Shown: positions 9,336 through 17,893, counted from the first letter of the stretch. The stretch: 20,997 bases of DNA from Rubrivirga sp. (GCA_012269805.1 JAAXJP010000176.1:2564-23560); one strand, 5' to 3'. Translations and numbers: made by a program. Notes: generated from the sequence alone by a model not told the origin.

Positions 9336-10303
9336 TGCCGGCCGAGCTCCCCACGGTCGACTCCGCCGAGCGCGTGGCCTACGCCGAGGCGCTGGGGCCC
9401 ACCGCCGGCGCGGCCCCGCCCGCCTCGGTCGCGGCACCGAGGCGGGCGAAGCGGGACTGGCGCGGCCCGCTCCTGGCGGCGCCGTACTTCCTCCACCTCG
9501 CCGTCTTCTTCGGCTACCCGCTCGTCTTCGCGCTCGTCCTCGTGTTCCACCGGTGGGACCTCGTGACGCCGATGGAGTGGGTCGGCCTCGGCAACCTGGG
9601 ACGCCTCGTCGCCGACGACCTGTTCGCGCGGGCGATGCTGAACACGGGGCTGTTCCTCCTCATCCACATCCCGCTCCAGATCGTCGTCGCGCTGTTCTTC
9701 GCCGAACTGCTCAACAAGCGGATGCCGGGGCAGGGGTTCTTCCGGGCCATCTACTTCCTGCCGGTCGTCGTCTCCGGCGTGGTCGTCACGATCCTGTTCG
9801 CGCAGCTGTTCGCGTTCGACAGCGGGTACGTCAACCGCGTGCTCGTGGCGCTGGGCGGCGAGCGCGTGCCGTGGCTCGTGTCGCCGGCGTGGGCCATGCC
9901 GGCGATCGCGCTCGTGGCGACGTGGAAGAACGTCGGGCTCTACGTGCTCCTCTTCTTGGCCGGGCTCCAGAACATCCCGGCGCCGCTCTACGAGGCGGCC
10001 GAGGTCGAGGGCGCCAGCCGCTGGCAGACGTGGCGGCTCGTGACGCTTCCCCTCCTCAACCCCCACATGGTCACGGTCGTCGTGCTGTCGACGATCGGCG
10101 GGTTCTCCCTCTTCGTGGAGCCGTACGTCCTGACGGGCGGCGGGCCGCTCAACAGCACGCTCTCGGGGCTCCTCTACATCTACAACCAGGCGTTCACGTT
10201 CAACCACATGGGCTACGCGGCCACGCTCGGGCTCGCGTTCGCCCTGCTGATTCTGGTCGTGGTGCTCGTCCAGCGCCGCGTGGTCGAGGCCGAGGCCACG
10301 TGA
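9335..10303 (+). CDS. Sugar ABC transporter permease (MalF/UgpA type)
   Basis: This 322-residue inner-membrane protein has an unusually long Ala/Pro-rich cytoplasmic leader of about 40 residues. About six hydrophobic segments follow, starting at LLAAPYFLHLAVFFGYPLVFALVLVF (about 46-71). The conserved EAA loop that docks on the ABC ATPase is at about 220-239 (EAAEVEGASRWQTWRLVTLP). The SBP, permease, permease order is standard for CUT1 importers of oligosaccharides. The ATG overlaps the stop of the binding-protein gene (TGATG, 9333-9337). Its own stop overlaps the next permease in the same way. No ATPase gene is present in the window, so a shared MsmK/UgpC-like ATPase encoded elsewhere is likely. 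Confidence 0.94.
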   Translation: MPAELPTVDSAERVAYAEALGPTAGAAPPASVAAPRRAKRDWRGPLLAAPYFLHLAVFFGYPLVFALVLVFHRWDLVTPMEWVGLGNLGRLVADDLFARAMLNTGLFLLIHIPLQIVVALFFAELLNKRMPGQGFFRAIYFLPVVVSGVVVTILFAQLFAFDSGYVNRVLVALGGERVPWLVSPAWAMPAIALVATWKNVGLYVLLFLAGLQNIPAPLYEAAEVEGASRWQTWRLVTLPLLNPHMVTVVVLSTIGGFSLFVEPYVLTGGGPLNSTLSGLLYIYNQAFTFNHMGYAATLGLAFALLILVVVLVQRRVVEAEAT

Positions 10304-11124
10304 TGCGCGGCCGGCTCCCCCGCCTCCTCGCGCAGGCGGCGCTCGTCGCGGGCGCCGTCGTGTTCGCCTACCCGTTCGTGTGGATGGCGTTGGCGACGCT
10401 CAAGCCCGAGGCCGAGATCTCGGCCCTCAACCCGCTCCCGTCGCGGTGGACCGCCGAGAGCTACCGGCTCGTGTTCGAGACGATCCCGCTCGACCGGGCC
10501 TTCCTCAACAGCGTCGTCGTCACGGGCCTCGTGACGACGCTCGCGCTCGTGTTCGGGTCGGTCACGGCCTACGCCCTCGCGCGGCTCCGGTGGCGCGGGC
10601 GGGAGGCGGCCTTCGGGCTCATCCTCTTCACGATGATGGTCCCGTTCCTCGTCCTCCTCATCCCGCTCTACACGCTCGTCGTCGGGTTCGGGTGGACCGA
10701 CTCGTACGCCGGGCTCGTCGTCCCCTTCATGATGAACGCGACGGCCGTGCTCATCCTCCGCCAGCACTTCCTGTCGCTCCCGCAGGGGCTCATCGACGCG
10801 GCGCGGATCGACGGGGCCGGCGAGCTCCGGATCCTGTTCCGGATCGTCTGGCCGCTCTCGGTGCCGGCGCTCGTGACGGCCGGCATCATCGTGTTCATCG
10901 GGAGCTGGAACGAGGTCCTGTGGCCGCTCCTCGTCGTCCGCGACGAGGCCATGATGACGATGCCGCAGATGGTCACGCTGTTCGCCGTCGGCGGCGGGGC
11001 CGAGAGCCGGCTCGGGCCGCAGCTCGCGGCGGCGCTCCTCCTCGCTCTCCCCGTCGTCGCGGCCTACGCCGCCTTCCAACGCCGGTTCGTCGAGAGCCTC
11101 GCCACCACCGGCCTCAAGGGCTGA
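10303..11124 (+). CDS. Sugar ABC transporter permease (MalG/UgpE type)
   Basis: This 273-residue inner-membrane permease is the second half of the CUT1 pair. It starts MRGRLPRLLAQAALVAGAVVF and has about six transmembrane segments. The EAA-loop equivalent is at about 165-185 (DAARIDGAGELRILFRIVWP), followed by GIIVFIGSWNEVLWPL, which is characteristic of MalG-type subunits. It ends SLATTGLKG, the usual short cytoplasmic tail. The ATG at 10303 shares a base with the stop of the preceding permease (TGATG). An in-frame GTG one codon earlier is possible but would change nothing functionally. The stop is followed after 2 nt by the next gene, so the transporter and the toroid lipoprotein appear to be co-expressed. 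Confidence 0.94.
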   Translation: MRGRLPRLLAQAALVAGAVVFAYPFVWMALATLKPEAEISALNPLPSRWTAESYRLVFETIPLDRAFLNSVVVTGLVTTLALVFGSVTAYALARLRWRGREAAFGLILFTMMVPFLVLLIPLYTLVVGFGWTDSYAGLVVPFMMNATAVLILRQHFLSLPQGLIDAARIDGAGELRILFRIVWPLSVPALVTAGIIVFIGSWNEVLWPLLVVRDEAMMTMPQMVTLFAVGGGAESRLGPQLAAALLLALPVVAAYAAFQRRFVESLATTGLKG

Positions 11125-11126
11125 CC

Positions 11127-12611
11127 ATGCGCCACTCTGCCTTCCTGCTCGCGTTCGCCGTCCTCGCCGCCTGCGCCTCGGGCCCGCCCGCCTCGGCGCC
11201 GCCGGCCGACCCGCTGGCGGCCGTCGGGTTCAACCTCGACCACCTCGACTTCCTGGGCGAGGACGTGGTCCACGAGGGCGACACGCTCCGGTTCATCCAC
11301 ATCTACGCCGAACCGACAGGTCGGCGAAGCCAGCCCGACGGCACCGACGGCTGGACGTTCGTCGGCGACGACGACGAGGGGATCGCGTGTGTCGACGACG
11401 CGGCTCGCGCGGCGGTCCTCTACCTCCGCCACTTCGAGCGGACGGGCGACGAGGCCTCGCGCCGGCACGGCGCGGCGCTGCTCCGGTTCGTCCGCCACCT
11501 GCAGGCCGAGAGCGGGCTGTTCTACAACTTCGTCTGGGACCGCGACCTCCGGATCAACGTGGAGCACGCCAACAGCGTGGCCGACGACGTCTCGTGGTGG
11601 ACGGCCCGGGCGGTCTGGGCGCTCGGCGAGGGCGCCCGCGTGCTCGCCGAGGCGGACCCGGCCGAGGCGTCCGCCGCCGCCGAGGCCGTCCGCCGCGTCG
11701 AGCCCCACCTCGACCGGCTCCTCGCCCGCTACCCGACCGTGGCCGACGAGAACGGCCGCCCGTTCCCCCAGTGGCTCATCGCCGGCACCGCCGCCGACGC
11801 CACCAGCGAACTCCTCCTCGGTCTCGTCGCGCTCCAGGAGGCCGACCCGACCGACGCCGGTGCCCGGCGCGTCCGCCTCTTCGCCGAGGGCCTCGCGCGC
11901 GCCCGCTTCGGCGACCTCGCCACGTTCCCGTACGGCGGGCACGCGTCGTGGGCCGGCGGATGGCACGGCTGGGGGAACAGCCAGACCCAATCGCTCGCCG
12001 AGGCGGCCCGCCTCGGGGCCACGGGCCCGGAGGCGCTGGCGAGCGCGGAGGCTGAGGCGCAGACCCTGTACGCCCGGCTCCTCGTGGAGGGCTGGCTCCA
12101 CAATCTCGATTACGCGACCGGCGAGCCGCAGGTGTTCGAACAGATCGCCTACGACGTGCGCCCGGCGGCCGTAGGGCTCGTCCGCCTCTTCGAGGCGACG
12201 GACGACCCGCGCTACGCCGTGATGGCCGGGCTGGCCGCCGCGTGGTTCCACGGCGCGAACCCGGCCGCCGCGACGATGGCCGACCCCGCGACGGGCCGCG
12301 GCTACGACGGCATCTTGTCTCCGGACCGTGTCAACCCGAACGCCGGCGCCGAGAGCACGATCGAGGCGCAGCTGGCGCTGTTCGAGGTCGGCGCCCACCC
12401 CGAGGCCGCGGCCTGGGCCTGGGCCGCGGCCGAGCCGCCCCAGACCCTCCGGTGGGACGGCCGCACCGTCCGCGCCCGCACGTTCACGAGCACCGCCGCG
12501 TCCGGCCCCGGTCTGGCCGTCGTCGTCCTCGACCCCGAGGCCGGCGCGTCCCACGTCTTCACGGGCCCCGAGGCCGAGCGCTTCCTCGCCTCGGCGACGC
12601 CCACTCCCTAG
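11127..12611 (+). CDS. Lipoprotein with alpha/alpha-toroid glycosidase-like domain
   Basis: This 494-residue protein has a lipoprotein signal (MRHSAFLLAFAVLAAC, lipid on Cys16) followed by a helical repeat region. Landmarks are CVDDAARAAVLYLRHFERTGD (88-108), LFYNFVWDRDLRI (131-143), DDVSWWTARAVWALG (153-167), RGYDG (391-395) and NPNAGAESTIEAQLAL (403-418). From memory, the DDxARA / FxNFxxDR / WTxRAxWALG / YDG..N.NxGAEST set matches the alpha/alpha-toroid domain found at the C-terminus of some glycosyltransferases encoded next to GH130 genes. Here the domain stands alone, exported and lipidated, directly before a GH130 gene. A glycosidase or glycan-binding role in the periplasm or on the surface is inferred. 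The catalytic residues are not identified. Confidence 0.82.
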   Translation: MRHSAFLLAFAVLAACASGPPASAPPADPLAAVGFNLDHLDFLGEDVVHEGDTLRFIHIYAEPTGRRSQPDGTDGWTFVGDDDEGIACVDDAARAAVLYLRHFERTGDEASRRHGAALLRFVRHLQAESGLFYNFVWDRDLRINVEHANSVADDVSWWTARAVWALGEGARVLAEADPAEASAAAEAVRRVEPHLDRLLARYPTVADENGRPFPQWLIAGTAADATSELLLGLVALQEADPTDAGARRVRLFAEGLARARFGDLATFPYGGHASWAGGWHGWGNSQTQSLAEAARLGATGPEALASAEAEAQTLYARLLVEGWLHNLDYATGEPQVFEQIAYDVRPAAVGLVRLFEATDDPRYAVMAGLAAAWFHGANPAAATMADPATGRGYDGILSPDRVNPNAGAESTIEAQLALFEVGAHPEAAAWAWAAAEPPQTLRWDGRTVRARTFTSTAASGPGLAVVVLDPEAGASHVFTGPEAERFLASATPTP

Positions 12612-12619
12612 CCTTTCGC

Positions 12620-14806
12620 ATGGACCTCTTCGCGCGCCGCCCGGCGCCCCTCCTCGCCCCCTCGCCCGACGTCCCGTGGGCCAGCGGCGCGGTCTTCAAC
12701 CCCGGCGCCGCCCTCTGCGACGACGGCGCGCTCCGCCTGCTCGCCCGCGGCGTCCCGGCCGGCTACACGCGCGTCGCCGTCGACTCGCCGGACCGGACCG
12801 AGGCCGACTTCCTCTACGACAACTACGTCTCGCGCCTCGGCCTCGCGACCCGCCAGCCCGACGGCTCGTTCCGCCTCGCCGCAGAGCCGCTCCTGACGCC
12901 GGGCTCCGACGTCGACCGCTACGGCGTCGAGGACGCCCGCGTCACGCGACTCGGCGATCGGTACTACATCACGTACACCGTCCTCGCCGAGCCGGCCCAC
13001 CGGGCGAACGCGGGCGTGGGGATCGGGCTGGCCTCGACGACCGACTGGGAGTCCGTCGAGGTCCACGGGCGGATCGGGCCGGCGGTCCGCGACAAGGACG
13101 CGGCGCTGTTCCCCGCGCGCGTCGGCGGGCGGATCGCCATGTTCCACCGGATCGTGCCGGACATGCAGGTCGTCTTCTTCGAGGACGAGGAGCAGCTCGT
13201 GCGGCCCGGCGCGGCGTTCTGGGAGGCCCACCTCGCCGACCTCGACGATCACGTCGTGATGCGGCCGCGGGAGCGGTGGGAAGAGAAGAAGATCGGCGCG
13301 GGCCCCCCGCCCATCGAGACGCCCGAGGGCTGGCTCGTCGTCTACCACGGCGCCGACGCCGACCACGTCTACCGGGCCGGCCTCGCGCTCCTCGACCGCG
13401 ACGACCCGCGCCAGGTGATCGCCCGGACGCGCCGGCCCGTCCTCGAGCCGACGTACGACTACGAGATCGAGGGCGACGTGCCCAACGTCGTCTTCCCCCA
13501 GGGCGCCGTCGTCGAGGACGGCCTGCTCCGGCTCTACTACGGCGCCGCGGACACGGCCATCGGCGAGGCCACGGCTCCGCTGGCGGACGTCCTCGCCCTG
13601 CTCCACGAGGAGCGCGGGCAGGGGCACGTGGCGCGCGTCCACCTCGACTTCCGCGGCGATATCGACGAGCCCCGCGACCTCGGGGACGCGTCGGCGGTGC
13701 CCGTCGAACGCCTCCACGGGGGGCGGTCCGTCCTCGAGCCGATCCCCACTCACACCTGGGAGTCGCGCGTCGTCCTCAACCCCGCCGCCGTGCTTGTCGA
13801 CGACGCCGACGAACTGGAGGGCCTCATGGAGACGTGGGGGTTGGGCGACGGCGAGCGCGCGACGCTCCGCGAGGCGGGCGGGGCCTGCGTGATGCTGTAC
13901 CGCGCGCAGGGCTCGGCGTACCCCCGCGAGACGGCCTACGGCGCCCACGTCGCCTCGGCCCTCGGGCTCGCCGTGTTCACGCCCGACCTCCGGCTCGTCC
14001 GCCGCTGGGCCGAGCCCGTGATCGCGCCCGAGGCGCCGTTCCACGACCTCGGCGTGGAGGACGCCCGCTGCACCCGCGTCGGCGACACGTACTACCTCCA
14101 TTACACCGGCTACACCAGCGCCGACCTCCCCGACCCGGCGATGGCCGGCCGCGTCCAGCTCTGCCTCGCGACGACGCGCGACTTCGTGACGTGGGACCTC
14201 CACGGGCCGATCGAGGGCGACCCTTCGGCAGGCTCAGGGCAGGCTGTGAACGCGACCGACGACAAGAACGGGGCGCTCTTCCCCGAGCCCGTCGACGGCC
14301 GCTGGCTCCTCTGGCACCGGCCGATGCAGGGGGACCGCCCTATGACGATGCACCTCGCCGAGGCGGACTCGCCCGACGGCCCGTGGCGCTCGCGCGGCGC
14401 GGTCCTCTCGTCGTACCGGTTCGCCGACCAGGCGACGTCGTGGGTCGGCGCGGCCGGGCCGCCGGTGGCGCTCGGAGACGGCGAGTTCCTGGCGGTCTAC
14501 CACCAGGGACATTTCTCGTTCGACGGCCGGCGCCTCTACAACCTCTCGGCGGCCCTCGTCGCGCCCGCCGAGTCCGACCCCGTCCTGGCCCGGATCGAGC
14601 CGATCCTGCTCCCCGAGGGCGACGCCGAGCGCGTCGGCGACGCCGACCTCGGGGTCGACGACGTCGTGTTCTCGTGCGCGAACTACGTCGTCGGCGACGA
14701 CCTCGTGGTGCCGTACGCCGGGGCCGACAGCCGGATCTTCGGCGCGCGGCTCCCGCTCGGCGCCCTCGTCGACGCGCTCCGCCAGCGGGCCGAGGCGACC
14801 GTTTAG
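12620..14806 (+). CDS. Tandem GH130-GH130 protein (beta-mannoside phosphorylase type)
   Basis: This 728-residue protein has no signal peptide, so it is probably cytoplasmic. It contains two GH130 five-bladed-propeller domains, at about 10-330 and 365-725. Each repeats the family landmarks: FNPGA (26-30) versus LNPAA (386-390); GVEDAR with the expected catalytic acid Asp105 versus Asp481; KDAALFP (159-165) and FHR (His176) versus KNGALFP (549-555) and WHR (His566). YHGAD (242-246) is matched by YHQGH (627-631). Arg (LLARG, 43; LYRAQ, 428), Lys and His correspond to phosphate-binding positions of GH130 phosphorylases, so both halves look phosphorolytic rather than hydrolytic. Known GH130 enzymes cleave beta-mannosyl linkages and usually have a single domain. 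The second domain carries an in-frame 8-residue insertion from a small repeat (14222-14245). It starts 8 nt after the previous stop. Confidence 0.92.
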   Translation: MDLFARRPAPLLAPSPDVPWASGAVFNPGAALCDDGALRLLARGVPAGYTRVAVDSPDRTEADFLYDNYVSRLGLATRQPDGSFRLAAEPLLTPGSDVDRYGVEDARVTRLGDRYYITYTVLAEPAHRANAGVGIGLASTTDWESVEVHGRIGPAVRDKDAALFPARVGGRIAMFHRIVPDMQVVFFEDEEQLVRPGAAFWEAHLADLDDHVVMRPRERWEEKKIGAGPPPIETPEGWLVVYHGADADHVYRAGLALLDRDDPRQVIARTRRPVLEPTYDYEIEGDVPNVVFPQGAVVEDGLLRLYYGAADTAIGEATAPLADVLALLHEERGQGHVARVHLDFRGDIDEPRDLGDASAVPVERLHGGRSVLEPIPTHTWESRVVLNPAAVLVDDADELEGLMETWGLGDGERATLREAGGACVMLYRAQGSAYPRETAYGAHVASALGLAVFTPDLRLVRRWAEPVIAPEAPFHDLGVEDARCTRVGDTYYLHYTGYTSADLPDPAMAGRVQLCLATTRDFVTWDLHGPIEGDPSAGSGQAVNATDDKNGALFPEPVDGRWLLWHRPMQGDRPMTMHLAEADSPDGPWRSRGAVLSSYRFADQATSWVGAAGPPVALGDGEFLAVYHQGHFSFDGRRLYNLSAALVAPAESDPVLARIEPILLPEGDAERVGDADLGVDDVVFSCANYVVGDDLVVPYAGADSRIFGARLPLGALVDALRQRAEATV
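14222..14245 (+). repeat. Small interspersed repeat inserted in frame (PSAGSGQA)
   Basis: These 24 bases begin CCTTCGGCAGGCTCAGG and encode exactly eight residues, PSAGSGQA (535-542 of the GH130 protein). They closely resemble a short repeat family (CCTTCGACAGGCTCAGGG-type) that I recall as scattered in many bacterial genomes, often read as PSTGSGQA inside genes. The matching loop of the first GH130 domain lacks it: His to Lys is 10 residues there and 21 here. The TCA and GCA codons are unusual for this gene. Identification as a repeat rests on memory and on the single copy seen. Confidence 0.65.
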
Positions 14807-14808
14807 CC

Positions 14809-17800
14809 ATGCGTCTGCTCCTCGCCCTCGTTCTGCTGGCGGCGACCGCCGGGCCGGCCGCCGCTCAGCAGGTCGTGATCGACCGCGTCGAGCAGATGCC
14901 GGCGCTCCCGGCCGACTTCCTCCTCCGCGACTGGGGCCGCGTGGCGACGGCCTACGACTCGCTCGTGTTCGACCCGGCTCGGACGGGGACGTACGCCCCG
15001 TTCGTCGGGCTGTACGAGGGGACCGTCAACTACCCGTCGCACGGGGCCTTCGGTATCGAGACGTACGTGGGCGGCGGCAACGAGGTGCCGGGCGAGGCGA
15101 TCAACGTCCTGCCGGCCCTCGTCGGGGCGACCCTCAACGGTGCCGATAAGCGGAGCCAGTTCGGGACCGACTGGGTGCTCCGGGCCGAGGAGTTCTTCGG
15201 ACGCGCCTCGGGCGAGGGCGTCTACCTCAACACGCCGACCGCGCGGAGCGGCCAGGACTGGTGGTACGACACGATGCCGAACGTCTTCTTCTACCAGCTC
15301 CGCGACCTCTACCCCGGGTTCGGCGACTCGGATGCCCAGTTCGTCTCCGTCGCCGAGCGGTGGCTCGACGCGGTCGAGGCCCTCGGCGGGAGCGCGGCGC
15401 CGTGGTCCGTCCCCTCATTCAACGCCCGCGCCATCTCGCTCGCGACGCTCCAGCCGCTCACCTCGGGCGTCCACGAGCCGGAGGCGGCGGGCGCGCTCGC
15501 GTGGATCCTCTACCACGCCTACCGCGAGACGGGCGACGAGCGCTACCGGATCGGCGCGGAGCTCGCGCTCGACGACCTCGAGCGGCGGACGCAGAACCCG
15601 TCGTACGAGCTCCAGCTCCCCTACGGCGCCCTGGCCGCGGCGCGGATGAACGCCGAGCTCGGGACGAGCTACGACGTCGAGAAGATGGTCCGGTGGAGCT
15701 TCGAGGTCGGCCCGCTCCGCAACTGGGGGACGGTCGTCGGGACGTGGGGCGGGCGCTCGGTGAGTGGGCTCGTCGGCGAGGCGCGGTACGAGAACTACGC
15801 GTTCGCGCTCAACGGCTTCCAGCAGGCCGCCGCGCTCGTCCCGCTCGTCCGCTACGACGACCGGTTCGCCCGCGCCGTCGGCCGGTGGATGGTGAACCTG
15901 GCGAGCGCCTCCCGCCTGTTCTACGGCCCGTTCCTCCCCGACGAGAACCAGGACAACGAGGCGTGGATCGCGGACAACGACCCGCTCGGCGTCGTCGCCT
16001 ACGAAGGGCTCCGCGAGCGCGTCGGGACCACGAGCCCGTACGCGACCGGCGACGCGATGCGGAGCGGCTGGGCGCCGACGAACCTCGGGCTCTACGGCTC
16101 GTCGAGCGTCGGCTACCTCGCCGCGCTCGTCGACTCGACCGCGGTGCCGGGCGTGCTCCGCCTCGACCTCCGCGCGACCGACTTCTACGCCGCGCCGTCG
16201 TACGAGTCCGTCCTCGTCTACAACCCGACCGAGGCGGACGCGACGGTCGCCGTCCCCCTCGCCTTCGGCACGTACGACGTGTACGACGCCGCGGCCGACG
16301 CCTTCCTCGCCCGCGGCGTCACCCGGTCCGCCTCGGTGACGGTCCCGCCGGACGCGGCGCGCGTCCTCGTCTTCCCGGTCGCGAACGGGGCCGAGACCCG
16401 CGAGAACGGCCGCCGCCTCGTCAACGGCATCGTCGTGGACCACAGGGTCGGCGTACCGGCCGACCGGCCGCCGCGCGTCCGTGCCCTCGTCGCGGCCGAC
16501 ACGACGCTCTCGGTGGGGCAAGAAACCACGCTCTGGTGCACCGGCGGCGACGCCGAGGGCGCCGTGTCCGTCGACTGGTCCGCCGAGGCGGGCGCGCTCG
16601 TCCCCGACGGCGCGCGCGCGACGTGGACCGGCGCCGCCGTCGGCGACGTGCCGGTCGTCTGCGCCGTGACCGACGCCGCCGGGCAGCCGGCCGAGGCGAG
16701 TGTCACGCTCCGTGTGCTGGCGAACCAGGCGCCGCAGGAGGTCACCGTGGTGGCTTCGCCCGGCGTCGCCGACGTCGACGGGTCGACGGCGCTCGCGTGC
16801 GCCGCCAGCGACCCCGACGGCGATCCGTTGACGTACGCATGGGAGACCGGGTCCGGGACAATTGAGGGCGACGGCGCCGAGGTGACGTACCGCGCGCCCA
16901 GTGCCGCGGGCCGCTTCCGAATCGCATGCACGGCGACCGACCCGAGCGGTGCCGCCGCGTCGGGCGAGGCGTTCGTGACCGTCGGCCGCCTCGTGCTCGA
17001 CCTCGCGCTCGACGCCGGCGGCGCCGACGCGAGCCCGTTCGGGAACGACGGCGAAATCCTCGGCCCGGTCGCTGCGCCCGGCCGGACAGGCGCCCCGGGC
17101 ACGGCCCTCCGGTTCGACGGCGTCGACGACGTGGTCCGCGTGCCGGACCACCCGACGCTCGACATGGCCGAGGCGGTGACCGTCAGCGTCTGGGTGCGGC
17201 CGGACGACGGGCCGGACCGCGAGCGGTTCGTCGTCTCGCACGGGAGCTGGCAGAACCGCTGGAAGCTCTCGCTCACCCCGGAGGGCCGGCCTCGGTGGAC
17301 CGTCCGGACCGAGGCCGGCGTCGTCGACCTCGACGCGCCGAGCGCCGTGGTGCCGGAGGCGTTCGTCCACCTCGCCGCGACGTACGACGGGGCCACGCTC
17401 ACCCTCTACGTCGACGGCGACCCCGTCGCCGCGGCGCCGCACACCGGCCGGATGCCGTCCGCTGATCTCCCGCTCCTCCTCGGCCAGATGCTGCCTGGCC
17501 AGGCCGACTACAACTTCGCGGGCGTCCTCGACGACATCCGCCTCTACAACCGGGCCCTCACCGCGACCGAGGTGGAGGCCCTCAGCCGCGGGGAGACGGC
17601 AGGGGAGGAGGGAGGCCGGATGGCCCCGTTCACCCTCGGCCTGCCCCGTCCTAATCCGACCGCGGCGTCGGCCACCCTCCGGCTGGCGATCCCCGAAGCC
17701 GGCGTCGTCCGTGTCGTCGTGTTCGACGCGCTCGGACGCGTCGTCGCGACGCTCCACGACGGCCCGCTCGCGGTGGGGGATGTCGAGGTCCGGTGGGACG

Positions 17801-17889
17801 GGGCGCGACGGAGCGCGGCCGGTGTCTACGTCATCCGCGCGACGATGGGCGAGCGGTCGGCGTCGCGGCGCGTCCTCGTCGTCCGGTGA
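14809..17889 (+). CDS. Secreted toroid/Ig-like/LamG protein with T9SS sorting domain
   Basis: This 1026-residue protein starts with a signal peptide (MRLLLALVLLAATAGPAAAQ). Residues about 25-450 look like an alpha-helical (alpha/alpha)n toroid, as in several glycosidase and lyase families (GQDWWYDTMPNVFFYQL at 148-164, AGALAWILYHAYRETGDERY at 227-246, WAPTNLGLYGSSSVGYL at 421-437). I cannot name the family. A small beta-domain at about 450-525 resembles a glycosidase C-terminal cap. Two Ig/PKD-like domains follow, at about 553-637 and 640-725 (ASDPDGDPLTYAWET). A LamG/concanavalin-like domain lies at about 728-925 (ALRFDGVDDVVRVPDHPTLD, GVLDDIRLYNRALTATEV). The end (942-1026) is a T9SS sorting domain (LPRPNPTAAS, VVFDALGRVVATL, AGVYVIRA, VLVVR). 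It is probably a surface enzyme that degrades or binds the glycan handled by this locus. The gap to GH130 is 2 nt. Confidence 0.88.
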   Translation: MRLLLALVLLAATAGPAAAQQVVIDRVEQMPALPADFLLRDWGRVATAYDSLVFDPARTGTYAPFVGLYEGTVNYPSHGAFGIETYVGGGNEVPGEAINVLPALVGATLNGADKRSQFGTDWVLRAEEFFGRASGEGVYLNTPTARSGQDWWYDTMPNVFFYQLRDLYPGFGDSDAQFVSVAERWLDAVEALGGSAAPWSVPSFNARAISLATLQPLTSGVHEPEAAGALAWILYHAYRETGDERYRIGAELALDDLERRTQNPSYELQLPYGALAAARMNAELGTSYDVEKMVRWSFEVGPLRNWGTVVGTWGGRSVSGLVGEARYENYAFALNGFQQAAALVPLVRYDDRFARAVGRWMVNLASASRLFYGPFLPDENQDNEAWIADNDPLGVVAYEGLRERVGTTSPYATGDAMRSGWAPTNLGLYGSSSVGYLAALVDSTAVPGVLRLDLRATDFYAAPSYESVLVYNPTEADATVAVPLAFGTYDVYDAAADAFLARGVTRSASVTVPPDAARVLVFPVANGAETRENGRRLVNGIVVDHRVGVPADRPPRVRALVAADTTLSVGQETTLWCTGGDAEGAVSVDWSAEAGALVPDGARATWTGAAVGDVPVVCAVTDAAGQPAEASVTLRVLANQAPQEVTVVASPGVADVDGSTALACAASDPDGDPLTYAWETGSGTIEGDGAEVTYRAPSAAGRFRIACTATDPSGAAASGEAFVTVGRLVLDLALDAGGADASPFGNDGEILGPVAAPGRTGAPGTALRFDGVDDVVRVPDHPTLDMAEAVTVSVWVRPDDGPDRERFVVSHGSWQNRWKLSLTPEGRPRWTVRTEAGVVDLDAPSAVVPEAFVHLAATYDGATLTLYVDGDPVAAAPHTGRMPSADLPLLLGQMLPGQADYNFAGVLDDIRLYNRALTATEVEALSRGETAGEEGGRMAPFTLGLPRPNPTAASATLRLAIPEAGVVRVVVFDALGRVVATLHDGPLAVGDVEVRWDGARRSAAGVYVIRATMGERSASRRVLVVR

Positions 17890-17893
17890 GCCC

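Noticed and set aside
12608..14203. A 531-codon - strand open frame opposite the GH130 gene
   Set aside because: It has no domain signal and biased composition. The + strand frame has two full sets of GH130 motifs.
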